DNA of 8,653 nt from Tannerella sp. GTDB taxonomy: Bacteria > Bacteroidota > Bacteroidia > Bacteroidales > Tannerellaceae. The stretch covers positions 1-8,653 of the forward strand of contig JAISJX010000351.1 in the NCBI GenBank assembly GCA_031261145.1, in the 5' to 3' direction. This document shows positions 1 to 5,389 of the stretch, piece by piece. Under the pieces are notes generated by a model. It saw only the letters and a list, made by a program, of their open reading frames with translations. It was not told the DNA's origin and did no database searches. Each line of letters begins with the position of its first letter. The first letter of the stretch is position 1. Position numbers and translations under genes: made by a program.

Positions 1-120
1 ATCTCTGAAAGTGGCGATGATTCTACGTCTTATGTGTTTTCTGCAAGAAACGAAGCAGCGTATAGTGTACTTTTAACGTGGATGCCAAGCGCAGCCGGAT
101 TGGTGATTTCAAAGAAGTAA
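1..120 (+). CDS. possible 3' end of an unidentified gene (5' truncated by window edge)
   Basis: The frame starting at base 1 is open for 39 codons and stops with TAA at 118-120. The visible peptide starts ISESGDDSTSY and ends AAGLVISKK. I recognise no family or motif. A second forward frame is also open from base 2 to a TAA at 74-76, so openness over so short a stretch is weak evidence. The nested inverted repeat that follows would be consistent with a gene end here. Sequence to the left of the window would settle it. Confidence 0.25.
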   Translation: MSESGDDSTSYVFSARNEAAYSVLLTWMPSAAGLVISKK

Positions 121-140
121 CCGCAACAAAGCCCGCACCA

Positions 141-279
141 GCAAGGGGCTGACCAAAAAGGGTATTTTGCACGTCATTGCGAGGGTAAATCCCGAAGCAA
201 TCCATTAATAATCAATATTCTGGATTGCTTCGCCTACGGCTCGCAATGACGAAACCAGACTTTTTGGTCAACCCCTTGC
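141..279. repeat. 139-bp nested inverted repeat with GTCATTGCGAG core
   Basis: The outer arms gcaaggggctgaccaaaaag (141-160) and ctttttggtcaaccccttgc (260-279) are reverse complements at 19 of 20 positions. Inside them, cgtcattgcgag (172-183) pairs with ctcgcaatgacg (240-251), and gaagcaatcca (194-204) pairs with tggattgcttc (221-231). The whole element can fold into one long interrupted hairpin. A half-copy of the inner core recurs at 8282-8308. It has no coding capacity beyond a spurious reverse reading frame. It is probably a non-autonomous palindromic repeat; its terminal structure is MITE-like, but I see no clear target-site duplication. Confidence 0.75.
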
Positions 280-359
280 CAAGGCAGGCGAAAAACAGTT
301 GATAATTAAATAAATAAAATAACAATTTCGTGGTATTAATAATATTAAATTAGAAAATT

Positions 360-950
360 ATGGCTTTTTGTAGTAAATGTGGAAATCAGATGGCAGATAA
401 CGTGAGATTCTGCCCCGTGTGCGGTACGCCCGCGCAACCAGTAGTAACTGTTGAGCAACCCGTCGCAGCCGGGCCGCCCGAACCCGTCGCACAACCCGTC
501 GCCCCGCCGCCTCCTCCGAAACCGGCTGCCCCTGAAACCGGCAACACGTTAGGCGGCCTGACCAATACGGCGGATACGACGGACGGGTTCGACAAAACCG
601 ACGTCGAACAAAACAAGGTGATGGCCGTGCTTGCCTATCTGGGCTTCCTGGTCGTCGTGCCCATCTTCGCGGCGCGTGAATCCCGGTTCGCCCGTTACCA
701 TGCCAATCAGGGGTTACTCCTGTGCATCGCCTGGTTCGGGTGGTTGATAGCGGACGGCATCCTGACCGCAATCCTGCGGGCTATCCTCTGGCGCGGACTG
801 GGCTTGTGGAGCGTCTATTCGCTTTGCAGTACGGTGTTGAACTTAGTTTATCTCGTGTTTACCGTGTTCGCCATCCTCGGAATTGTGAACGCGCTGAACG
901 GCCGTGCGAAGGAGTTGCCCGTCATCGGTAAATACAACCTGTTAAAGTAA
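360..950 (+). CDS. zinc-ribbon DUF4870/Tic20-like membrane protein
   Basis: A 196-aa protein in three parts. Residues 4-21 form a zinc ribbon with CSKC (4-7) and CPVC (18-21), expected to bind one zinc. Residues about 25-60 are a Pro/Ala/Val-rich flexible linker including a run of six prolines. Residues about 85-196 are a membrane domain with three hydrophobic spans (about 87-104, 117-140, 155-177). The RYHANQGL segment (112-119) after the first span and the closing LPVIGKYNLLK are typical of the DUF4870/Tic20-like family, whose biochemical role is not established. The zinc ribbon is probably cytosolic. The start follows an AT-rich leader with no Shine-Dalgarno, common in Bacteroidota. It lies 7 bp upstream of the next zinc-ribbon membrane gene, so the two are very likely cotranscribed. 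GC content is much higher than in the right half of the window. Confidence 0.88.
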   Translation: MAFCSKCGNQMADNVRFCPVCGTPAQPVVTVEQPVAAGPPEPVAQPVAPPPPPKPAAPETGNTLGGLTNTADTTDGFDKTDVEQNKVMAVLAYLGFLVVVPIFAARESRFARYHANQGLLLCIAWFGWLIADGILTAILRAILWRGLGLWSVYSLCSTVLNLVYLVFTVFAILGIVNALNGRAKELPVIGKYNLLK

Positions 951-957
951 CGGACGC

Positions 958-2007
958 ATGAAAGCAGGTGAAGTTTATTCAAAAACAATGCACTTCTGCT
1001 GGCTCAAGCTGCTGGCAGGAGTGCTCCACATCGTCGTGGCGGCCGTGCTGTTCGCCATCCTGATGGGGTTGTCGGCGCTGTTCAAGAGCGGGAGCGTCGG
1101 CGTGGTGATGTTCCTGATTTGGCTGTCGCTGCTGGGAATCATCAACTTTATCTTCAGGCACTACATCGGTTACCTGCTCAAGGCGGGACACGTGGCGGTC
1201 ATCGCCCGTTCGTTCCGCGACGGGGCGGTACCGTCGTCGCCCTTCCGAACGGGCGTGCAGATGGTGAAGGAGCGGTTTGCGACGACGAACGTCTATTTTG
1301 TCATCGACAAACTCGTGTCGGGCGCAGTGAAACAGTTGCAGAACAGCTTCGGCCGTCTCACGGGCATGTTGTCCGGCATACCGGGCATGGACGCGCTGAC
1401 GAAGCTCGGCAAGATGTTTATCGACATCTCACTCGGCTACGTGGACGAGTGTTGCCTCGGCTATACGTTCTACAACGACCGTCAGGGCGCCTTCAAGAGC
1501 GCGGCCGACGGCGTGGTCATCTATGCGCAGAACTGGAAGACGCTGCTCAAGAATGCGGCAGTGACGATGTTTGTCGTCCTGCTCCTTTTTGCGGTGGTAA
1601 CGATAGTCGCAATGCTGCTGTTTATCGCGGTCATCCGCCTGGCCGGGTTCAGCTCGGAGTGGAGCGGCATCGCCGGGTTCGTCCTCGCGCTGCTCACGGC
1701 CTGCACCATCAAGTATGCCTTCATAGACACGTGGATATTAGTGAAAATGATGTCGTCCTACATGTCGGTAGCGCCTGCGACGCAGATAACGTTCGACCTC
1801 TACGGCAAACTTCGCGGCATGTCCTCGAAGTTCGGCGAACTGCTGAAAAAAGCGGACAACGAAGAGCCGTTCCCTTACGTACCGCCCGTATCCGGGTCAA
1901 GCCGGCCGGCCTTCTGCCCGCACTGCGGCGCCCCGGTAACGGCGGGAAAGAGGTTTTGCGGGAACTGCGGAGGAGAAATTAATGCAGAATTGAAAATTGA
2001 GAATTGA
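958..2007 (+). CDS. membrane protein with C-terminal zinc ribbon
   Basis: A 349-aa protein. Hydrophobic spans lie at about 18-38, 47-70, 200-227 and 237-259, separated by a long polar/amphipathic section (about 85-195) with no obvious signal peptide. The C-terminus carries a zinc ribbon: CPHC (320-323) and CGNC (334-337), the reverse arrangement to the upstream protein, which has its ribbon at the N-terminus. I do not recognise the membrane domain; a distant likeness to choline-transporter-like membrane proteins crossed my mind but I cannot support it. The gene starts 7 bp after the previous stop, indicating an operon; the two proteins may work together at the membrane. The last residues (NAELKIEN) and the TGA stop come from an AATTGARAATT repeat, so the original end of the gene was probably altered by the repeat. 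GC content is high, as in its neighbour. Confidence 0.85.
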   Translation: MKAGEVYSKTMHFCWLKLLAGVLHIVVAAVLFAILMGLSALFKSGSVGVVMFLIWLSLLGIINFIFRHYIGYLLKAGHVAVIARSFRDGAVPSSPFRTGVQMVKERFATTNVYFVIDKLVSGAVKQLQNSFGRLTGMLSGIPGMDALTKLGKMFIDISLGYVDECCLGYTFYNDRQGAFKSAADGVVIYAQNWKTLLKNAAVTMFVVLLLFAVVTIVAMLLFIAVIRLAGFSSEWSGIAGFVLALLTACTIKYAFIDTWILVKMMSSYMSVAPATQITFDLYGKLRGMSSKFGELLKKADNEEPFPYVPPVSGSSRPAFCPHCGAPVTAGKRFCGNCGGEINAELKIEN

Positions 2008-2012
2008 GAATG
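1984..2012. repeat. AATTGARAATT repeat array, copy 1 (overlaps a gene end)
   Basis: Tandem heptad-like units gaattga/aaattga/gaattga run through the last codons and stop of the upstream membrane-protein gene. The same array recurs at 2221-2256, and the inverted core aattctcaatt occurs at 2092-2102, 2262-2272 and 6910-6920. Confidence 0.8.
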
Positions 2013-2014
2013 AG

Positions 2015-2040
2015 TTGCGCCGCTGACGCGGCGCAATCTT
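2015..2040 (+). terminator. GC-rich hairpin, possible weak terminator
   Basis: A perfect 9-bp stem, ttgcgccgc (2015-2023) with gcggcgcaa (2028-2036), closes a tgac loop and is followed by tcttt. It sits 7 bp after the stop of the zinc-ribbon operon and 24 bp before a small ORF. The T tract is broken by a C, so termination may be partial, allowing read-through into the small ORF. Confidence 0.5.
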
Positions 2041-2064
2041 TCAACTTACGAAACAGGAAAGAAA

Positions 2065-2244
2065 ATGGAACATTCAGGTAACGAAACACAAAATTCTCAA
2101 TTCCCTCAAGGGACGGCTTATCTCCCCTCTGAGGATGTGGAGCTTTTCTATCATGCACTGGATACGCTGGACAGGGCAAGGGAAATGCTGGAAATGGTTG
2201 CAGGCGGGATGAGGGAGAATGCGGAATTGAGAATTGAGAATTGA
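2065..2244 (+). CDS. 59-aa small hypothetical protein
   Basis: An ATG at 2065 opens 59 codons ending in TGA (2242-2244). It is preceded by aggaaag, a good purine-rich ribosome-binding site about 4 nt from the ATG and the best one in this window. The product is acidic at the start, and residues about 21-53 (PSEDVELFYHALD and on through REMLEMV) look like a single amphipathic helix. There is no signal peptide, membrane span or cysteine. I recognise no family. It follows the zinc-ribbon operon on the same strand and could be its third gene. The tail NAELRIEN plus stop is repeat-encoded and almost identical to the tail of the preceding protein. An inverted repeat core also lies inside the gene (2092-2102). 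The opposite-strand frame over this stretch looks like a shadow. Confidence 0.5.
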   Translation: MEHSGNETQNSQFPQGTAYLPSEDVELFYHALDTLDRAREMLEMVAGGMRENAELRIEN

Positions 2245-2256
2245 AAATTGAGAATG
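2221..2256. repeat. AATTGARAATT repeat array, copy 2 (overlaps a gene end)
   Basis: Three to four tandem gaattga/aaattga units, ending gagaatga like the array at 1984-2012. It supplies the final codons and stop of the 59-aa ORF and forms the left arm of the hairpin at 2246-2272. Confidence 0.8.
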
Positions 2257-2272
2257 AAAATAATTCTCAATT
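2246..2272. terminator. AT-rich hairpin between convergent genes
   Basis: aattgagaat (2246-2255) pairs perfectly with attctcaatt (2263-2272) across a 7-nt loop. It fills the 26-bp gap between the stop of the plus-strand small ORF (2244) and the stop of the minus-strand lipoprotein gene (2271-2273). By position it could act as a bidirectional terminator, although the stem is AT-rich and there is no clean T tract. It is built from the same repeat family that decorates the gene ends here. Confidence 0.45.
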
Positions 2273-2891
2273 ATTTGGGAAGAAGCGGAAGCAACTCTTT
2301 TTCAAAAACCGTTTTTTCGATAATACGGTAATGCGGTGCGTATTGCGTATCGTACGTGGCGCTATGGTGTACGGCATATTTTCCTTGCTGCAACAGATCG
2401 GAAATCTTCTGCCGGTCTTCGTCGTAATTCGAGAGGGACAGGTTCATGGTTTGGATGATGGAATCAATGGATTGCCATTCTTTCTTCCACGCATCCATGG
2501 AAATCGGCTGGGCGCTGTTTGCACTGCGAATGAACGCATCGAGCAGGAGGTCGTATGGGATCAAGTTTTCTTTGACTACGGATAGATTCACCCGGTAATA
2601 ATCACCTTTCCACCCGCTTATCTCGTAATACGCTCCGGCGGATTTATCAAATGAAGCCAACTCTTCCTGCAAATAACGCTCAGCCGCCGCTGCATCCTGA
2701 ATGAGATGCCCCGGCCCGAAACGATCCTGAAAGAAATTTTTGTACAAATCCTGCAAGGTTGATTGAGGATATATCGCCAACTGATTGTTTACGGCTGTTT
2801 TAACTGCCTGTTCAAAGGCGCTCTGATTTGTACATGCAATACAACCCATCATCAGAACGGTCAATAACCGTATTTTATTAGAACGTAACAT
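2271..2891 (-). CDS. uncharacterised lipoprotein partnered with TonB receptor
   Basis: A 206-aa protein with a lipoprotein-type signal: basic start (RSNKIR), hydrophobic stretch, and cysteines at 17 (after LMMG) and 20 (after CIA), either of which could be lipidated. The mature part is soluble. It contains RFGPGHLI (57-64), an SGWKGDYYRVNLSVV block (92-106), a WKKEW segment (135-139), a His pair at 175-176 and APHYRII (185-191) near the end; these look like conserved family blocks. I cannot name the family or its activity. The ATG lies inside the 3' end of the receptor gene (14-bp overlap), implying translational coupling and shared function at the outer membrane, for example substrate capture or processing. 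The histidines could serve as metal ligands, but that is inference. The TAA stop lies in an aattctcaatt repeat core. Confidence 0.8.
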   Translation of the reverse strand: MLRSNKIRLLTVLMMGCIACTNQSAFEQAVKTAVNNQLAIYPQSTLQDLYKNFFQDRFGPGHLIQDAAAAERYLQEELASFDKSAGAYYEISGWKGDYYRVNLSVVKENLIPYDLLLDAFIRSANSAQPISMDAWKKEWQSIDSIIQTMNLSLSNYDEDRQKISDLLQQGKYAVHHSATYDTQYAPHYRIIEKTVFEKELLPLLPK

Positions 2892-4764
2892 TTACACCTC
2901 CCATGAAAATGGCTTTCGGCATCGGAAAACCTTCATTAATTGTATATTGCGTTGCAGTCAGGTTTTCGCCTTTCAGAAACAGGCTCACCCCTTTTTCCTG
3001 TGTGCCGAAAAGATAGGACACTTTTGCATTTAACACACTGTAATCTTCTTTGTCCTTTGTACCTGTGTTGATGTACAGGTCGAAAATCGATTGCATATTC
3101 ACGTCAATCGTGAACCGTCCCGGATGGTAGGTCGCTCCGGCGAAAAATTTATGTTTGGGTGCGGCCAGCAACGGTACATCGGTATGCAGGAAACTGTAAT
3201 TCAAATCGAAATGAAGGTTCGGCAGTATCCTGTATCCGGCTTCAAATTCAATGCCTTTATTGATGAATTTGCCGGTATTGACATTCATTGGCCTCCCGTC
3301 AATCATCTGGGTTTGAATCATATCATTCCCGTCAATAAAAAAGGCCGTCAATTCGAGCGAGAGCGCGTCGTCCAGTAAGCCGGTCTGTCCGGCGGAAACC
3401 TCGTAATTCATCATTTCTTCCGGGTGCAAATCCGGGTTTTGTGGCGGATACATATACATCTCGCGAATGTTCGGACTGCGGAATCCCTTGGATAACGAGG
3501 CTTTAACCGTATTACCTTCAAACGGGCGAACCGTTATTCCGGCTTGCGGAATCCACTCGCCGCCGAACGTACTGCTGTGTTCGTAGCGCAGGCCTGCGTT
3601 CAGGCTTAACAGGTCGAACAAATCCTGTTGCATAATTAGATAACCGGCTGTCTCATCGACTTTTTTATCAATAATTTCGTCTTTGCTGTTATCGTTATTT
3701 GCATTCCACGCATGACCGCCCCAATTTTTATAATCCAGTCCTAACGTGAAATGGTTTCCTTTGAACAACTTGAATGTTTCATAGAGCAATACGCCGTAGT
3801 TATGGTCTTGTGAATGAAAAAGATATGTTCTTGGCGTTCCACCTGCGTAGTATCCGTCATTGATTTTATGATTTCCCCAGTTGTAAAAGCCGCGTATTGC
3901 ACCGCTGACTTTTCCGTGGTCGTTTTCCAACGCCAGCGAAGTCGTTCCCCGCAACACATCCATATCATTATCCAATATAGGATTCGTGATTGCTCCCGGA
4001 TTTTGGCCTTTAGATTTTGACAAACTGATATTTCCCGTGGTTTTATAGTGGTCGTTGAAGCGGTATCCTAAATTTGCAAAACCGTTGGTAACCTGAAATT
4101 CCGAGTTATCCCGGTGGCCGTCCGTGCGGTCGTGGTTGATGGAAATGAAACTGCTGAAATCGCCCACGTTATACCCATTATTGACCATATATTTTTGCGT
4201 ACCGTAAGAGCCGTACATCACACGGGCTTGCGTCCGGCGTCCATCCTGATGATGCCGGCGGGTGATGATATTGACGACGCCACCCATCGCGTTTGAACCG
4301 TAAAGCAGCGACCCCGGCCCGCGAATGATCTCGACTCTGTCCACATCCGACGCCACGTATGTATCCGGCAGGGAATGACCGAAAAGGCCGGCCCATTGGG
4401 GTTGCCCGTCGAACAGCATCAGCACTTTATTGCTTTGTCCGACGCCGCGAATGTTCACCGTCCCGGCTGAACCCGACGAAACGCCAAATCCGGTAATCCC
4501 TTTTTCCGTCACAAACAGTCCCGGCACGCGGTGAGACAGAACGGGCAGTAACGCCGATTCGCTGCTGGCTTCAATCTCCTCCCGGCCGATAATGGAAATC
4601 GTCAAAGGAATACTGTTCCGGTTGACTTGTATTTTGGTCGCAGAAACTACAATCTGGTTCAGATGAATGACCGTATCTATTTTTGGTTCATCGCCTGTCG
4701 CCCAGAGTGGTGTACCTATTAATATACCCACAAACCATAACACGCTCTTTTTCATGTACCTCAT
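2878..4764 (-). CDS. TonB-dependent outer-membrane receptor (BtuB/FepA/CirA type)
   Basis: A 628-aa receptor that should import a scarce ligand (metal chelate, siderophore or cobalamin-like) across the outer membrane using TonB energy. After a signal peptide (hydrophobic to about 21) comes a TonB-box-like segment (IVVSATK, 38-44). The plug domain (about 45-170) has the classical landmarks PGLFV, NIRGVGQ (104-110), VLMLFDGQP and IIRGPGSLLYGSNAMGG (146-162). The rest is a 22-strand-type barrel ending in Phe (VNVTF). Length and the lack of the long N-terminal SusC extension place it with classical receptors. A His pair follows the plug (171-172). M4 is an alternative start, with GAGG 3 nt upstream and a more typical signal peptide (MKKSVLWF). 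The gene follows a NikR-like regulator and overlaps a lipoprotein gene. A palindromic operator and -7 box precede it, so repression by that regulator is likely. The substrate cannot be read from sequence. Confidence 0.93.
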   Translation of the reverse strand: MRYMKKSVLWFVGILIGTPLWATGDEPKIDTVIHLNQIVVSATKIQVNRNSIPLTISIIGREEIEASSESALLPVLSHRVPGLFVTEKGITGFGVSSGSAGTVNIRGVGQSNKVLMLFDGQPQWAGLFGHSLPDTYVASDVDRVEIIRGPGSLLYGSNAMGGVVNIITRRHHQDGRRTQARVMYGSYGTQKYMVNNGYNVGDFSSFISINHDRTDGHRDNSEFQVTNGFANLGYRFNDHYKTTGNISLSKSKGQNPGAITNPILDNDMDVLRGTTSLALENDHGKVSGAIRGFYNWGNHKINDGYYAGGTPRTYLFHSQDHNYGVLLYETFKLFKGNHFTLGLDYKNWGGHAWNANNDNSKDEIIDKKVDETAGYLIMQQDLFDLLSLNAGLRYEHSSTFGGEWIPQAGITVRPFEGNTVKASLSKGFRSPNIREMYMYPPQNPDLHPEEMMNYEVSAGQTGLLDDALSLELTAFFIDGNDMIQTQMIDGRPMNVNTGKFINKGIEFEAGYRILPNLHFDLNYSFLHTDVPLLAAPKHKFFAGATYHPGRFTIDVNMQSIFDLYINTGTKDKEDYSVLNAKVSYLFGTQEKGVSLFLKGENLTATQYTINEGFPMPKAIFMGGVNVTF

Positions 4765-4815
4765 AATTTACACTTTATAATTAAATACTCAAAGAAATAC
4801 TATCCTAACGGGGGA

Positions 4816-4823
4816 CAAAGGTA
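4816..4823 (-). promoter_or_regulatory. -7 promoter box of the TonB receptor gene
   Basis: On the minus strand this reads TACCTTTG, a perfect match to the Bacteroidota primary-sigma -7 consensus TAnnTTTG, about 50 bp upstream of the receptor ATG. No TTG -33 element is seen at the usual distance; that space is occupied by the palindrome at 4821-4848. Confidence 0.65.
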
Positions 4824-4848
4824 GCACGATAATCGATAATCGTGTTAC
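4821..4848. promoter_or_regulatory. 28-bp palindromic operator, candidate NikR-like site
   Basis: The two 14-bp halves, gtagcacgataatc and gataatcgtgttac, match as reverse complements in 12 of 14 pairs (mismatches at 4824/4845 and 4831/4838). The outer hexamers are separated by 16 bp, the same 6-16-6 spacing as the E. coli NikR operator (GTATGA-N16-TCATAC, known), though the half-site sequence differs. It shares three bases with the -7 box of the receptor promoter and covers the -33 region, so a bound protein would block transcription. The regulator gene ends only 19 bp away. Confidence 0.7.
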
Positions 4849-4866
4849 GAATAGGGTTAAAAAAAA

Positions 4867-5268
4867 TTAATCAGCCCGGCTCATCACTAATTTTCCATGT
4901 TTGATACCTTTGATGGTAATCAAGTGGTCGGAGAGTTCCGTAAGACGGTGCGCCGTTCCGGTGACAGTGGTTATATGCAGGCAAAATCCCTCATTTAGAT
5001 AATATTGTGAGGATGAAAGTATTACGTCTTGATATTTTTGCTGAATCGTTGAGATATTCAGGGCGATGTCTTTTTTAGACTGGTTATACATAAGCACAAT
5101 CGTTCCGGCGACAATATGGTTGCATTGCCACTTTGTCTCCGCCACATTCTTTTCAACCAGAAAACGAATAGCCTGTGAACGGTTTGCAAAGCCATTTTCG
5201 TCCACAAACAGGTCTAAAGATTCCAATAACTCATCTTCCAGCGAAACGCCAAAACGTTTTAATGCCAT
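4867..5268 (-). CDS. NikR-like RHH/ACT-domain transcriptional regulator with altered metal site
   Basis: A 133-aa protein when started at the ATG at 5268, exactly the length of E. coli NikR; the longer upstream reading frame would cross the promoter. Residues 1-45 are a ribbon-helix-helix domain (strand KRFGVSL, helix DELLESLDLF, then ANRSQAIRF). Residues about 52-133 are an ACT-like tetramerisation and metal domain (VAGTIVLMYN, GFCLHITTVTG, GIKHGKLVM). NikR normally represses nickel uptake genes when nickel binds. Aligned to E. coli NikR, the ligands H76, H87, H89 and C95 become Q77, Q88, Y90 and C96, so the high-affinity nickel site is mostly missing while the scaffold is intact. It may sense another metal or ligand, or bind DNA constitutively. 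It sits upstream of the TonB receptor and lipoprotein genes on the same strand, with a palindrome in between. Family assignment is strong; the nickel function is doubtful. Confidence 0.88.
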   Translation of the reverse strand: MALKRFGVSLEDELLESLDLFVDENGFANRSQAIRFLVEKNVAETKWQCNHIVAGTIVLMYNQSKKDIALNISTIQQKYQDVILSSSQYYLNEGFCLHITTVTGTAHRLTELSDHLITIKGIKHGKLVMSRAD

Positions 5269-5288
5269 AATCGTCAATTTTCTGAGGG

Positions 5289-5296
5289 CAAAGATA
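5289..5296 (-). promoter_or_regulatory. -7 promoter box of the NikR-like gene
   Basis: On the minus strand this reads TATCTTTG, a perfect TAnnTTTG match, 20 bp upstream of the ATG at 5268. Transcription starting about 7 nt downstream would give a leader of about 14 nt, supporting the 5268 start over the upstream ATG. I see no copy of the 28-bp palindrome here, so autoregulation is not evident. Confidence 0.6.
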
Positions 5297-5336
5297 CAAA
5301 TAATTTGGCGGATTGTATCCCTGCCGGACAATTTTT

Positions 5337-5380
5337 ACAAAGAACGCAAAGGGTTTAAGATTAAACCATGCGTTCTTTGT
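5337..5380. repeat. palindromic repeat/hairpin downstream of the acetyltransferase gene
   Basis: acaaagaacgca (5337-5348) pairs perfectly with tgcgttctttgt (5369-5380). Inside, ggtttaa (5352-5358) pairs with ttaaacc (5361-5367). It starts 9 bp past the stop of the minus-strand acetyltransferase gene. It could help end that transcript, but there is no T tract after the stem on the minus strand, so it is better called a palindromic repeat with possible terminator or RNA-stabilising effect. Confidence 0.6.
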
Positions 5381-5389
5381 GTCTAAAAA

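Noticed and set aside
23..205. 60-aa minus-strand reading frame
   Set aside because: Its start lies inside the palindromic repeat and it opposes another open frame; no recognisable protein features.
358..771. 137-aa minus-strand frame opposite the first zinc-ribbon gene
   Set aside because: Arg/Pro-rich shadow of a clearly real gene.
1119..1982. 287-aa plus-strand frame inside the second zinc-ribbon gene
   Set aside because: Arg/His-rich translation typical of a shifted frame in GC-rich DNA; the overlapping frame has membrane spans and a zinc ribbon.
2241..2585. 114-aa plus-strand frame starting in the repeat
   Set aside because: It opposes the lipoprotein gene, which has a signal peptide and couples to the receptor; its start is repeat sequence.
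2878..4764. SusC of a polysaccharide-utilisation locus
   Set aside because: The protein is 628 aa without the N-terminal extension of SusC, and the next gene does not resemble SusD.
4765..4866. Cobalamin riboswitch ahead of a BtuB-like receptor
   Set aside because: The gap to the regulator gene is only 102 bp and I see no B12-box-like sequence; the space is filled by a palindrome and promoter instead.
5269..5331. N-terminal extension of the NikR-like protein to an upstream ATG
   Set aside because: The extension would cross the TATCTTTG promoter box, and the internal start gives exactly the usual NikR length.
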